Shown here: positions 41,639 to 51,044 of the stretch, in pieces
Layout: the number at the start of each line of letters is the position of its first letter
Position numbering within the stretch: position 1 is the stretch's first letter
From: Thiothrix fructosivorans
Lineage (GTDB): Bacteria; Pseudomonadota; Gammaproteobacteria; Thiotrichales; Thiotrichaceae
NCBI RefSeq assembly: GCF_017349355.1
Contig: NZ_JAFMPM010000005.1
Location: 1 to 64,000, forward strand
Direction of reading: 5' to 3'
Length of the DNA: 64,000 bases
The notes under the pieces: generated by a model
Databases searched by the model: none
What the model was told of the DNA's origin: nothing
What the model saw: only the letters and a program-made list of their open reading frames with translations
Translations under genes and position numbers: made by a program

Positions 41639-42943
41639 ATGGAAAAAGACAAAATCTTCGTTATCCTGAGCGATTGGAACGCTTGGAACAAGCCGTTACC
41701 CCCCACTTTCAGCCGCCCATTGTACGAGCAAGAAATCGCCCGCAAAGCCAAGTCCGGCGAAGTGATTGTGATCAAGGGCGTGCGCCGCAGCGGTAAATCA
41801 ACTCTACTGACCAACGAAATCAAACGCCTGCAAGCGGGTGGAATGCCCGCCAAAAACATCCTGTTCGTGAACCTTGAAGATCAGCGTTTCTCTTTGTTCG
41901 AGCCGCTTACCCTGTTGGAAAAAATCAAGGAAACGTGGCTGGAATACGTGCAGCCGCAAGGCGACACCGTGATTATGCTGGATGAGGTGCAGAACATTCC
42001 CCAATGGGAAAAATGGGTGCTGAAGGAATACGAAATAGGCAGCAGCAAGTTGTACGTCACTGGCTCGAATTCGCAATTGCTGGGGGTGGAATTCGGTACG
42101 GCGCTCACCGGGCGTTACCTTGATGTGGAAGTTTACCCGCTGGGCTTCAAAGAATTCTTGCTATTCCACGCGGTTGAGATTCACTCACGGGCGGACTTTA
42201 TCCAGCAACAGCTTAAGGTCAAGCAGCTTTTCAGGCGCTACGTGGCGTTTGGCGGTTTCCCCAAAATTGCGTTAACCGATGACGAATTACTGGCGAAAGA
42301 AACGCTTAAAGTTTACTTCGACTCGATTTTGCTACGCGATATTGTCAGCCGTCATAAGCTGAATAATTTTGCGGTTCTTCAGGAATTGTCGCTGTTTTTG
42401 CTGTCGAATAACGCCACTTTGAATGCCTACAACAAGCTGAAAAACACCTTCAATGTGTCGTTTGAGAGGATTCGCGAGTATGTGGAGTTTCTGCAAGGTG
42501 CTTACTTGATTTTTACGCTCAACAAATTTGATTATTCGTATAAAAAGCAGGTGGTTAATCCAAAGAAATTCTATGCGGTAGATACTGGCTTGTCCAATAA
42601 CGTGTCATTCAGCGTATCCGCCAAGATTGCTCAGAATCTCGAAAATATTGTGTTTTTGGAACTGAAACGGCGGCATGAAAACGCTTTTTACTACAAGACG
42701 GCCAATAATCTGGAAGTGGATTTTTTAGTGGAGCGGGATGATTGCTACGAACTGATTCAAGTGTGTGCAACGCTGCAAGATAGCGCCACCCGTCAGCGCG
42801 AATTGCGTGTGTTTGCGGTTGCCGCAGCGGAGTTGCACAAGCCCATCAAGCCACTGATTTTGACGTTGGATGAGAGTGAAACGGTGGTACAAGACGGTTT
42901 AAGCATCGACATTCGCCATGTGTTGGAATGGTTGTGTTTGTAG
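41639..42943 (+). CDS. AAA+ ATPase with DUF4143 domain (434 aa)
   Basis: P-loop ATPase of the archaeal-ATPase/DUF4143 type. Walker A is VIKGVRRSGKSTLLTNEIKR (residues ~40-60), Walker B TVIMLDEVQNIPQWE, with sensor region KLYVTGSNSQLL. The C-terminal DUF4143 part contains a PD-(D/E)XK-like nuclease stretch (ENAFYYKTANNLEVDFLVER). The family is widespread in accessory DNA and its function is not established. A second member (58339-59631) of the same length lies 15 kb away. The ATG at 41639 follows GGAGGACTCCTC. Convergent with the Uma2 gene. Confidence 0.88.
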   Translation: MEKDKIFVILSDWNAWNKPLPPTFSRPLYEQEIARKAKSGEVIVIKGVRRSGKSTLLTNEIKRLQAGGMPAKNILFVNLEDQRFSLFEPLTLLEKIKETWLEYVQPQGDTVIMLDEVQNIPQWEKWVLKEYEIGSSKLYVTGSNSQLLGVEFGTALTGRYLDVEVYPLGFKEFLLFHAVEIHSRADFIQQQLKVKQLFRRYVAFGGFPKIALTDDELLAKETLKVYFDSILLRDIVSRHKLNNFAVLQELSLFLLSNNATLNAYNKLKNTFNVSFERIREYVEFLQGAYLIFTLNKFDYSYKKQVVNPKKFYAVDTGLSNNVSFSVSAKIAQNLENIVFLELKRRHENAFYYKTANNLEVDFLVERDDCYELIQVCATLQDSATRQRELRVFAVAAAELHKPIKPLILTLDESETVVQDGLSIDIRHVLEWLCL

Positions 42944-42946
42944 CAC

Positions 42947-43543
42947 TTAACCTGCCTGCTGTTGCTCCAACCACGCCAACACATCGTCATTCTTAACCCG
43001 CTCGTAAATGGCTTCGACGGGCAGGGTGGCGTTGACCGATTCCAGCACTACCTCATCCCCCAGAAAGTAATAAGCGGATTGCCAACTGGCACTGCGGCGT
43101 TGCACTTCGACTTCGGCAAAATCTTGCTCAATCAGCACGTATTCTAGCAGGCTAGGGATGGCGAGGTACTCCAGCCGTTTTTCGCCTTTGTCTTTTTTGC
43201 GGGTGCTTTTGGAGAGCACTTCGATAATGAGGATGGGGCTTTCTCTGATCTGATCATCGTCTGAGGCATCATCGTCACACACGACGACAACATCGGGGTA
43301 ACGGAAGCGTTTACCCAACGTCTTCAACAGCATGTCGCTACTCAGCGGGACACAGGAAGTCCCCCGTAAATGACTCCACAACAGTCCTGAGATATTGGCG
43401 GCAATCAGGTTGTGTTTGAGGCTACCTCCAGCCATTGCATAGACTTGACCATCCACATATTCATGCCTGATTTCGCTGATCTTTTCGCCTGCCAAATAGT
43501 CTTCTATTGAAAGGTAATCAAATTTCTCTGCCAATGCTGCCAT
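42947..43543 (-). CDS. Uma2-family (DUF820) putative endonuclease
   Basis: PD-(D/E)XK-superfamily protein of about 198 residues. The family pattern is clear: SIEDYLAGEKISEIRHEYVD followed by GQVYAMAGG, then PDVVVVCDDD and SPILIIEVLSKSTRKKDKGE with the catalytic Asp, Glu and Lys. Uma2 proteins are abundant in cyanobacteria and filamentous bacteria, and are thought to be mobile nucleases of unknown role. The ATG at 43543 was chosen for its upstream GGGTG; the frame is open to an ATG at 43582. It lies three bases from the DUF4143 gene end, convergent. Confidence 0.87.
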   Translation of the reverse strand: MAALAEKFDYLSIEDYLAGEKISEIRHEYVDGQVYAMAGGSLKHNLIAANISGLLWSHLRGTSCVPLSSDMLLKTLGKRFRYPDVVVVCDDDASDDDQIRESPILIIEVLSKSTRKKDKGEKRLEYLAIPSLLEYVLIEQDFAEVEVQRRSASWQSAYYFLGDEVVLESVNATLPVEAIYERVKNDDVLAWLEQQQAG

Positions 43544-43591
43544 AACGTCACCCACTGATTTGCCTAGTGCTGATGTTAGCATAGCAGGTGT

Positions 43592-45676
43592 TTAGCTTTG
43601 GAAAAACTGCGTCGCCGTTTCGCCATCCGGCTGCTGTAACCAGCGTTGCGTCAGCGCTGCCACGCGCTCTGGGTAATGCGCCACCACATCCCGCGCTGCC
43701 GCTTGCACGGCTGGCAGCCAATGCTGATCACGCAGCAAACTCGCCACGCGCAAGCGCACATCGCCTGTCTGGCGCGTCCCCAACACTTCACCGGGACCGC
43801 GTAATTCCAAATCAATATCCGCAATCATAAAACCATCGGTGGTAGTACGCATCGCATCCAGTCGTTTCCGCGCTGTCCTGCCCAGCGGATGTTGATACAG
43901 CAATACGCAACTACTGGCAACACTGCCGCGCCCAACCCGTCCGCGCAACTGGTGCAACTGCGACAAACCCATGCGTTCGGCATTTTCGATCACCATTAAT
44001 GACGCATTCGGCACATCCACCCCCACCTCAATCACCGTCGTTGCTACCAAAAGCTGAATTTCCCCCAGCTTAAATTGGCGCATCATGTTTTCTTTTTCCG
44101 AACCATGCAGCCGCCCGTGTACCAGTCCAACGGCCACATGCGGCAAGCGTTCGTGCAGCGTCGCAGCGGTGACTTCCGCCGCTTCACATTGCAGCGCTTC
44201 GGATTCTTCGATCAATGTGCAAACCCAATACACCTGCCGACCTTCGCGACATGCGGCTGAGATCCGTTCGATGACCTCATCGCGGCGCTCATTGTTCAGG
44301 GCAACGGTGGTAATCGGTGTACGTCCCGGCGGTAATTCATCAATCACCGAATAATCCAAATCGCCATAAGCTGTCATTGCCAGCGTGCGCGGAATCGGTG
44401 TCGCTGTCATCACCAATTGGTGCGGGTAATGCTCGCCTTGCTTGCCTTTTTCGCGCAATGCCATGCGCTGATGCACGCCGAAACGGTGCTGTTCGTCGAT
44501 AATGATCAGCCCCAATTGCAAGAATTCCACCGTGCGTTGGAAGAGGGCGTGTGTGCCGACCGCGATATGCCCGATGCCCAGCAGCAGGTTCTCCACCTTG
44601 CGGCGGCGTTGCCGTGGGGTTTGATTGCCAGAAATGTATACCGTTTCAATACCCAAGGGTTCGAGCCAGCGTACCAAGTTTTGGTAATGCTGTTCCGCTA
44701 GCAATTCAGTCGGTGCCATGAGCGCGACCTGAAAGCCGTTGGTAATCGCGTGTAAGGCTGCGGCGACGGCGACCAGTGTTTTGCCCGACCCGACATCGCC
44801 TTGCACCAAGCGATTCATCGGTACGTCTTGCTGCAAATCGTGGGTAATGTCCGCAATCACGCGATTTTGTGCGTTCGTAGGGGCAAAGGGTAGGGCGCGA
44901 CGTAATTGCTGCCAATAGCGATTGTCTTCCCGCATGGCGTGCGCTTGCACTTGTTTAAGTTCGTGCCGTGCTTGTTGCACACCGAGCTGATGCGCCAGCA
45001 ATTCCTCGAAAATCAGCCGATGCGGGCGCATTCCTTCCACGGTTGAACCGGATGGCGGCGTATGCAATTTGCGTAAATCGTGCGCCAGTGGCGGAAAACG
45101 GTGTTGCCGTACTACGTTTTCCGGCAATAGATCGGGTAATGTGTCGACATGCTCCAACGCCAAGTCGATTAAGCGGCGCAGGCTGCGTTGCTGCAAACCT
45201 TCGGTGGTGGGATATGTGGGGGTCAGCGTGTTCGCAATCGGTTCGGGGGCATCGGCTCTGAGGTAGTGGCATTCGGGGTGTGCCATTTCCAGCTTCATGC
45301 CGGATTGGCGCACTTCACCAAAACAGCGCAGTAACACGCCTTTGCGCAAGCTGTATTTCTGGGCGGAGGTAAAGTGGAAAAAGCGTAAGATCAGCGTGCC
45401 GCTGCCGTCGTTGAGGTAGCACAGCAACATGGTGCGCCCACGTTGCACCACCTCGGCGTAGTCGATTTCACCTTCGACCAGCACTTCTTGCCCGACTTTT
45501 AGGCTGGCGATGGGGTAAATGCGCGTGCGATCCTGATAACGCATCGGCAAGTGAAACAGCAAGTCCGCCACCCGCAAGATGCCCAACCGTACCAACTTTT
45601 CCGCTACCGCATCACCGACCCCACGCAGGGCGGTGACAGGTTGTTGCAAAAAGTCGGGTTCGGCTGGTTCACTCAT
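43592..45676 (-). CDS. recG: ATP-dependent DNA helicase RecG
   Basis: Superfamily 2 helicase (694 aa) that remodels stalled forks and branched DNA. N-terminal wedge/OB domain (residues ~1-230, MRYQDRTRIYPIASLKVGQE), then the motor with Walker A VQGDVGSGKTLVAVAAAL, DEQHRFGVHQRMAL, MTATPIPRTLAMTAYGD, and the LHQLRGRVGRGSVASSCVLL block. The C-terminal end lies in a 38-bp direct repeat shared with another gene, so the last residues (PDGETATQFFQS) may have been exchanged. Length is normal for RecG. aceK lies just upstream on the same strand. Confidence 0.97.
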   Translation of the reverse strand: MSEPAEPDFLQQPVTALRGVGDAVAEKLVRLGILRVADLLFHLPMRYQDRTRIYPIASLKVGQEVLVEGEIDYAEVVQRGRTMLLCYLNDGSGTLILRFFHFTSAQKYSLRKGVLLRCFGEVRQSGMKLEMAHPECHYLRADAPEPIANTLTPTYPTTEGLQQRSLRRLIDLALEHVDTLPDLLPENVVRQHRFPPLAHDLRKLHTPPSGSTVEGMRPHRLIFEELLAHQLGVQQARHELKQVQAHAMREDNRYWQQLRRALPFAPTNAQNRVIADITHDLQQDVPMNRLVQGDVGSGKTLVAVAAALHAITNGFQVALMAPTELLAEQHYQNLVRWLEPLGIETVYISGNQTPRQRRRKVENLLLGIGHIAVGTHALFQRTVEFLQLGLIIIDEQHRFGVHQRMALREKGKQGEHYPHQLVMTATPIPRTLAMTAYGDLDYSVIDELPPGRTPITTVALNNERRDEVIERISAACREGRQVYWVCTLIEESEALQCEAAEVTAATLHERLPHVAVGLVHGRLHGSEKENMMRQFKLGEIQLLVATTVIEVGVDVPNASLMVIENAERMGLSQLHQLRGRVGRGSVASSCVLLYQHPLGRTARKRLDAMRTTTDGFMIADIDLELRGPGEVLGTRQTGDVRLRVASLLRDQHWLPAVQAAARDVVAHYPERVAALTQRWLQQPDGETATQFFQS
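43593..43630. repeat. 38-bp direct repeat, right copy (recG 3' end)
   Basis: Identical to 38103-38140. It covers the last twelve codons and stop region of recG. Similarity fades immediately beyond the Pro-Asp-Gly-Glu codons. Confidence 0.92.
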
Positions 45677-45688
45677 GCCGTGAGTATA

Positions 45689-47434
45689 CTATCGCTTGAA
45701 GCGCAATGCCTCTGGATACGGGAACACATCTTCGTATTGCCCTGCCACGATCTTGTCTTTTTTCGCCTGCCAGTAACGCGCATCCAACAAGTTGCGGTGG
45801 TATTTGAGGAAAGACTTGCGGATTCTGGGCGTAGATAGCAGAAACGTGCCGAATTCCTCTGGGAACACGTCGTTTGGCTCAATCGAATACCACGGTTCGG
45901 AACGGAATTCGTCTTCGGGGAAGCGTGGCGGCGGAATCTTGCGGAAGTTGCATTCCGTCATGTAAGTGATTTCGTCGTAGTCGTAGAACACCACCCGCCC
46001 CAGTTGCGTGACCCCAAAGTTTTTGTAGAGGAAGTCGCCGGGGAAAATATTCGCACCCGCCAGTTGTTTGATAGCGTTACCGTAGTCTTCGATGACCCGT
46101 TCTAGAAGGGCATCGTCGGCGGTTTCGATGAAGATATTCAGCGGAATCATGCGCCGCTCTAAATAAATGTGCCGGAATATCACGCTGTCGCCGTCAAAAC
46201 TGATGCTGCTGGCACAGGTTTCCTGCAATTCTTGTAACAATTCCGGCACAAAACGTTCGACAGGCAGGACGACATTGGAATATTCCAACATATCCGCCAT
46301 GCGCCCGACCCGATCATGGCGTTTCACCAACTGGTATTTGGCTTCGACTTGTTGGCGCGTGAATTCCTTTTGCGGTGCAAATTTGTCTTTAATAATCTTG
46401 AACACGTAGGGGTAGGAGGGCAGGGTGAATACCATCATCACCATCCCGCGTATCCCCGGTGCAATCACGAATGCATCGCTGGAATGGCGCAAGTGATGCA
46501 AAAAGTCGCGGTAAAACGCCGATTTACCTTGCTTGTGTAAGCCAATCGCCGAATACAGTTCCGAGGTATTGCGCCGTGGCAGCAATTGTTGCAGGAAGGA
46601 TACTACCGCTGAAGGCACTTGGTGTTCCATCATGAAATACGCCTGCGAATAGCTGAATACCACTGAAAGCTGTTTTTCACCCAGCAGTAGCGTATCAATG
46701 TACAAGCCACCGTTCTCATTATTGAGGATAGGCAACGCAAACGCGATGTCGTCACGCCCATTGATCATGCGTCCGACAATATACGCGGCTTTGTTGCGGA
46801 AAAAGGGGTGGCGAATCACGGAAAGCTGAAAATTTAATTGCGCTTTGCGTGATGCTTTGCCGGGGTAGTGTTGGACGATGGCGCGGTAAATATTACGCAA
46901 ATCCCGCCCTAAATTCTCGAAGGGCAACCCGAAACCCGCGTTCTTCAAAATACGCGTAATGGCTTCCCGCAGCCCAATGCTGTGGGGGTAATAGCAAACG
47001 TAGCTGGTTTCCTCCGAATCGACGTATTCGGTTGACATGGAGCTGCGCACAAAAATATACGTATTGGTGTAGTACTGGCGCGGAAAGTGGTGGCAAAACA
47101 CCGAGGTATAAAACGTTTCGGCGAGTTCTGGCTGCTGGTGGTCGAGCAACTGGCGCATGTAACAGTATTTCACTTCGCGCCACAGTTCGGGGTCGATGCT
47201 GGTAATGTGGTACAGCTCGCGCATCGTTTCGATGGTTTCTTTCACGCGTCGGTCATACAGCACGATACGTTCTTGTGAGGCTGCTTGTACCGCATCCCAA
47301 TTTGCATCCTCAAACCGCTGCCGTGCGCCGGAGGTGATTTGCTGGAAAATCTCAAAGTGTCGGTTAAAGCCTTGCAGGATAGTGGTGGCAATGCCACCCG
47401 CGAGAGGATTGAGGTTGAGTGCAGATTCTGACAT
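45689..47434 (-). CDS. aceK: Isocitrate dehydrogenase kinase/phosphatase AceK
   Basis: Bifunctional enzyme (581 aa) that phosphorylates and dephosphorylates isocitrate dehydrogenase to direct carbon into the glyoxylate shunt. It matches the family throughout: TTILQGFNRHFEIFQQITSG, RFEDANWDAVQAASQERIVL, the kinase-like core PYVFKIIKDKFAPQKEFTRQ, and YDYDEITYMTECNFRKIP. The start is the Met at 47434, near the E. coli N-terminus. It is divergent from a monomeric-type isocitrate dehydrogenase gene, although AceK is known to act on the dimeric enzyme. Confidence 0.95.
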   Translation of the reverse strand: MSESALNLNPLAGGIATTILQGFNRHFEIFQQITSGARQRFEDANWDAVQAASQERIVLYDRRVKETIETMRELYHITSIDPELWREVKYCYMRQLLDHQQPELAETFYTSVFCHHFPRQYYTNTYIFVRSSMSTEYVDSEETSYVCYYPHSIGLREAITRILKNAGFGLPFENLGRDLRNIYRAIVQHYPGKASRKAQLNFQLSVIRHPFFRNKAAYIVGRMINGRDDIAFALPILNNENGGLYIDTLLLGEKQLSVVFSYSQAYFMMEHQVPSAVVSFLQQLLPRRNTSELYSAIGLHKQGKSAFYRDFLHHLRHSSDAFVIAPGIRGMVMMVFTLPSYPYVFKIIKDKFAPQKEFTRQQVEAKYQLVKRHDRVGRMADMLEYSNVVLPVERFVPELLQELQETCASSISFDGDSVIFRHIYLERRMIPLNIFIETADDALLERVIEDYGNAIKQLAGANIFPGDFLYKNFGVTQLGRVVFYDYDEITYMTECNFRKIPPPRFPEDEFRSEPWYSIEPNDVFPEEFGTFLLSTPRIRKSFLKYHRNLLDARYWQAKKDKIVAGQYEDVFPYPEALRFKR

Positions 47435-47541
47435 AGCCAACGAAATCCAACGAAGCCAAAAGGTGCTCAAGATGTTACAGGAATATTTATGTGCGCTGCA
47501 ACAAAGGTATCAAAGCAGCGCATAGGCATCACACTCGCCTT

Positions 47542-47555
47542 GATTGTCGACAATC
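47542..47555. promoter_or_regulatory. 14-bp perfect palindrome between aceK and icd
   Basis: GATTGTCGACAATC, centred in the 207-base divergent region, 87 bases before the icd start and 108 before the aceK start. Position suits an operator shared by both genes; the regulator is unknown. Confidence 0.4.
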
Positions 47556-47641
47556 TGTGTTTTTATCTGCGGATTTAGTGGCTTATTTCGCTTATTCTAT
47601 ATAAAATTGTAAGACAATGACGCTATGAGGAATGATCTTAC

Positions 47642-49912
47642 ATGAATAATGATACACCAAAAGTAATTTACACCTTGACGGATGAGGCGCCACTGCTGGC
47701 GACTTGTTCCTTGCTACCGATTATTCGTACCTTTGCATCAGGTGCGGGTATTGAAATCACCAAAAGCGATTTGTCGCTACCTGCCCGTACCCTTGCCGAG
47801 TTCTCGGACTATCTGACAGCAGAACAACAGGTATCGGATGAGCTGGCAGTCATGGCGCAACTCACACAAGAACCGGATAGCAATATTATCAAGCTGCCCA
47901 ATATCAGTGCGTCTGTACCGCAACTGATATCCACGGTCAAAGAACTCCAAGCAGCAGGCTATCCGCTGCCAGATTACCCCGAAGATCCGCAAACCGAAGA
48001 AGAAAAAGCCCTGCTGCGCCGTTACTCCAAAGTGCTGGGCAGTGCGGTAAACCCGGTGCTGCGTGAAGGCAATTCGGATCGTCGCGTCCCCGCCGCCGTC
48101 AAGCGTTACGCCCAAACCTACCCGCATGAAATGAAGGAATGGAGTCAAGCGTCACGGACACACGTTTCGCACATGCATCACGGTGACTTCTATAGCAGTG
48201 AAAAATGCCTGACGCTGGATCATGCTTGCGATGTCAGCATGGATCTGGTGACCAAGAGCGGCGAAACCATCGTACTCAAGCCTAAAGTGTCCCTGCTGGA
48301 AGGCGAAATCATCGACAGCATGTTCATGAGCAAAAAAGCGCTGTGCGAGTTCTATGAAAAGCAGATTGATGACGCGAAGGAAACCGGCGTCATGTTCTCG
48401 CTGCACGTCAAAGCCACCATGATGAAAGTTTCGCACCCGATTGTGTTTGGCCACTGCGTCAAGATTTTCTACAAAGAGCTGTTTGAAAAACACGCGCAGT
48501 TGTTCAAGGAACTGGGTGTCAATCCGAACAACGGCATGAGCAGTGTGTATGAAAAAATTGCCACGCTGCCGACCTCGTTGCGTGAAGAAATTGAGCGGGA
48601 TATTCATGCCTGTTACGAACATCGCCCGGAACTGGCGATGGTGGATTCCGCCAAAGGCATTTCCAATCTGCATTCCCCGAACCATGTCATCGTGGATGCC
48701 TCGATGCCAGCCATGATCCGCAATGGCGGCAAAATGTATGGCCCGGCGGGTAAGTTGAAAGATACCAAGGCGGTGATGCCGGAAAGTACCTTTGCGCGGA
48801 TTTATCAGGAAATCATTAACTTCTGTAAAACCCACGGTTCGTTCGACCCCAGAACACTGGGTACGGTACCGAACGTTGGTTTGATGGCACAAAAAGCCGA
48901 AGAATACGGTTCGCACGACAAGACTTTTGAAATTCCCGAAGATGGCGTGGCGCGTATTGTGGATGATCAGGGCAATGTCCTGATTGAACAAAAGGTGGAA
49001 GCGGGCGACATCTGGCGTATGTGCCAGACCAAAGATCTGCCGGTGCGTGACTGGGTGGGTCTGGCGGTCAGACGGGCGCGTGAATCACAATTGCCTGCGG
49101 TGTTTTGGCTGGATGAGTACCGTCCGCATGAATACGAGCTGATCAAGAAGGTGAAAATGTACCTGAAGGATCACGATCTGACGGATGTTGATATTTGCAT
49201 TATGTCCCCCCTGCGCGGGATGCGTTTCAGTCTGGAGCGTATTATTCGTGGCAAGAACACGATTTCCGTGACCGGCAATATTCTGCGTGACTACCTGACT
49301 GACCTGTTCCCGATCATGGAAGTAGGCACGAGTGCCAAAATGCTGTCGGTTGTCCCTTTGATGAAAGGCGGCGGTTTGTATGAAACAGGTGCAGGTGGTA
49401 CTGCACCAGTCTTGGTGAAGCAATTGTTGGAAGAGAACCATCTAAGCTGGGACTCCTTAGGGGAGTTTCTGGCACTGACGGTTTCCTTTGAACAGGTGGC
49501 TAGACAATACGGTAGCAATAAAGCCAAAGTGCTCTCGGTCACGCTGGATGACGCTATCGGGAATGTGTTGTTGAGCGATAAGTCACCGAAACCGCGTACT
49601 GGCGAATTGGATACACGTGGCAATCATTTCTATCTGGCGATGTATTGGGCGCAAGCGCTTGCCAAGCAAACCGAAGAGCCGGAAATGGCGGAGCATTTTG
49701 GCAAGCTGGCGAAAGTCCTGACGGAAAATGAAGAAAAAATTCTGGCAGAGCTGAAGGACGCTCAAGGGCGACCCGTGGATATTGGCGGCTATTTCTTTGC
49801 CGATTCTGCAAAGACCAAAGCGGTGATGCGTCCGAGTGCGACGTTCACGAATGCGATTATGGCGGCACGTATGCCGGGTTTTAGTGCGGCGGAGTTGGAT
49901 GCTCGTCACTAA
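47642..49912 (+). CDS. icd: NADP-dependent isocitrate dehydrogenase, monomeric type
   Basis: Large monomeric IDH (756 aa; the usual length is about 740) that oxidises isocitrate to 2-oxoglutarate in the citric acid cycle. Family segments seen: [80 protein letters not shown], and [15 protein letters not shown]-type region [20 protein letters not shown]. The ATG at 47642 follows GAGGAATG. Divergent from aceK. Its stop is eight bases before a 53-bp repeat that begins the hcp cassette. Confidence 0.96.
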   Translation: MNNDTPKVIYTLTDEAPLLATCSLLPIIRTFASGAGIEITKSDLSLPARTLAEFSDYLTAEQQVSDELAVMAQLTQEPDSNIIKLPNISASVPQLISTVKELQAAGYPLPDYPEDPQTEEEKALLRRYSKVLGSAVNPVLREGNSDRRVPAAVKRYAQTYPHEMKEWSQASRTHVSHMHHGDFYSSEKCLTLDHACDVSMDLVTKSGETIVLKPKVSLLEGEIIDSMFMSKKALCEFYEKQIDDAKETGVMFSLHVKATMMKVSHPIVFGHCVKIFYKELFEKHAQLFKELGVNPNNGMSSVYEKIATLPTSLREEIERDIHACYEHRPELAMVDSAKGISNLHSPNHVIVDASMPAMIRNGGKMYGPAGKLKDTKAVMPESTFARIYQEIINFCKTHGSFDPRTLGTVPNVGLMAQKAEEYGSHDKTFEIPEDGVARIVDDQGNVLIEQKVEAGDIWRMCQTKDLPVRDWVGLAVRRARESQLPAVFWLDEYRPHEYELIKKVKMYLKDHDLTDVDICIMSPLRGMRFSLERIIRGKNTISVTGNILRDYLTDLFPIMEVGTSAKMLSVVPLMKGGGLYETGAGGTAPVLVKQLLEENHLSWDSLGEFLALTVSFEQVARQYGSNKAKVLSVTLDDAIGNVLLSDKSPKPRTGELDTRGNHFYLAMYWAQALAKQTEEPEMAEHFGKLAKVLTENEEKILAELKDAQGRPVDIGGYFFADSAKTKAVMRPSATFTNAIMAARMPGFSAAELDARH

Positions 49913-49920
49913 CTGATGCT

Positions 49921-49973
49921 AACCAGCGGATGACGCCCTCTCCGACCTCTCATCCGCTGGCGAAGCACGCTGT
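49921..49973. repeat. 53-bp direct repeat, left copy
   Basis: Matches 53531-53583 at 51 of 53 positions, same orientation. The other copy encodes the C-terminus of the HI0933-like flavoprotein. In this copy one change turns a CGA codon of that frame into TGA. It begins eight bases after icd and reaches the stop codon of the reductase gene. Confidence 0.9.
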
Positions 49974-51043
49974 TAACTTACCTCACAACGGGTCGGTTCT
50001 GTATCCGGCGTATTGGCAATATAACGTTCGTAAAACAGCGCATCCCGCGCAATCCCCAATGGTTCCGCCACTTCTGCAATGCCCTCAATCAAACCGGGGG
50101 AACCGCAAATATACACATCCGGTTTACTCTCTTCTGCTTGCAAGGCTTCGGCAAACGCTGCCACCACCGAACCTTGATACCCCGACCAGCTCGCCGAAGC
50201 ATTGGTCACGCAAATCTGGTACTGAAGGTTCGGATAGATTGCTGCCAGATCAGCCAGCTCCTGCTGGAAAAACACTTCCTCTTCGCTCCACAAGCCGAAA
50301 AACAGTTTGACTGGGTGCGGTTCCTCCCATTCTGCCATGCGTCGTAACATGGAGATGATTGAGGCCAAACCACAACCTCCGGCCACAAAATAACGCGGGC
50401 GCAAGCCATTATCCTGAAGAATAAAGGTGCCAAGCGGTCCTTCCAGCGTCAGTCTCATGCCCGGAATTGCCGTCTCGTGAAGGAAGCTCGAAAACTTCCC
50501 GTGTGGACGCAGTTTAACCAGAAATTCCAGTGTGCCATCCCAGTTCGGTGCATTCGCTAGCGAATAAGCGCGTTTGCTGTCCGTGCCGGGAAGGGTTAGT
50601 TCCACGAATTGCCCCGGTTCAAAATCCAGACTCAGATTGCCGTCGTCATCCGGCAGCAATTGCAGATCAAGCTTGATGGTGTCTTCGGTCAGGTAGGTTT
50701 TGGCGACAATCTCGGCTTCACGTACCGGGATTTTTTCAAAGCGTACCAGACTATGAGCATACGGCAGACGCATGGTCAAATCGCTGCGGGGAAATGTCCG
50801 GCACAGCAATACTTGTTGCTTGGCGCGGTCAGTATCGTTCAAAGCATCCGTGCTGCATTCACCCAAGGTGAATTCGCCGGATTCGCACTGAGCAATACAC
50901 GCCCCGCAAGACCCGGCATGGCATTGGGCTGCCAGAAAAATATTCGCTTTCTCCGCCGCTGTAATGAGGTCTTCGCTTGCCTCGCAGGCGAAGGATAGGG
51001 TTTGTCCGTCGCTGGTGGTAAGTTGTATGTGGTGGGTTGGCAT
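49973..51043 (-). CDS. 2Fe-2S/FAD reductase, probable electron donor for Hcp
   Basis: A 356-residue NAD(P)H-dependent electron-transfer flavoprotein. An N-terminal plant-type ferredoxin domain holds the cluster Cys residues CHAGSCGACIAQC (near residues 40-52) with the last Cys at VLLCRTFP. An FAD domain (RAYSLANAPNWDG) and an NAD-binding domain (YFVAGGCGLASIISMLRRM; DVYICGSPGLIEGI) follow. This is the benzoate-dioxygenase-reductase order; E. coli Hcr has the ferredoxin at the C-terminus. It starts one base after the hcp stop, so it very likely feeds electrons to Hcp. Confidence 0.87.
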   Translation of the reverse strand: MPTHHIQLTTSDGQTLSFACEASEDLITAAEKANIFLAAQCHAGSCGACIAQCESGEFTLGECSTDALNDTDRAKQQVLLCRTFPRSDLTMRLPYAHSLVRFEKIPVREAEIVAKTYLTEDTIKLDLQLLPDDDGNLSLDFEPGQFVELTLPGTDSKRAYSLANAPNWDGTLEFLVKLRPHGKFSSFLHETAIPGMRLTLEGPLGTFILQDNGLRPRYFVAGGCGLASIISMLRRMAEWEEPHPVKLFFGLWSEEEVFFQQELADLAAIYPNLQYQICVTNASASWSGYQGSVVAAFAEALQAEESKPDVYICGSPGLIEGIAEVAEPLGIARDALFYERYIANTPDTEPTRCEVS

Positions 51044-51044
51044 G

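Noticed and set aside
38661-43630. A complete DGR with reverse transcriptase and template repeat next to the variable region
   Set aside because: No frame in the window shows reverse transcriptase motifs, and no second AAC-rich copy of the variable region was found. Only the target is present.
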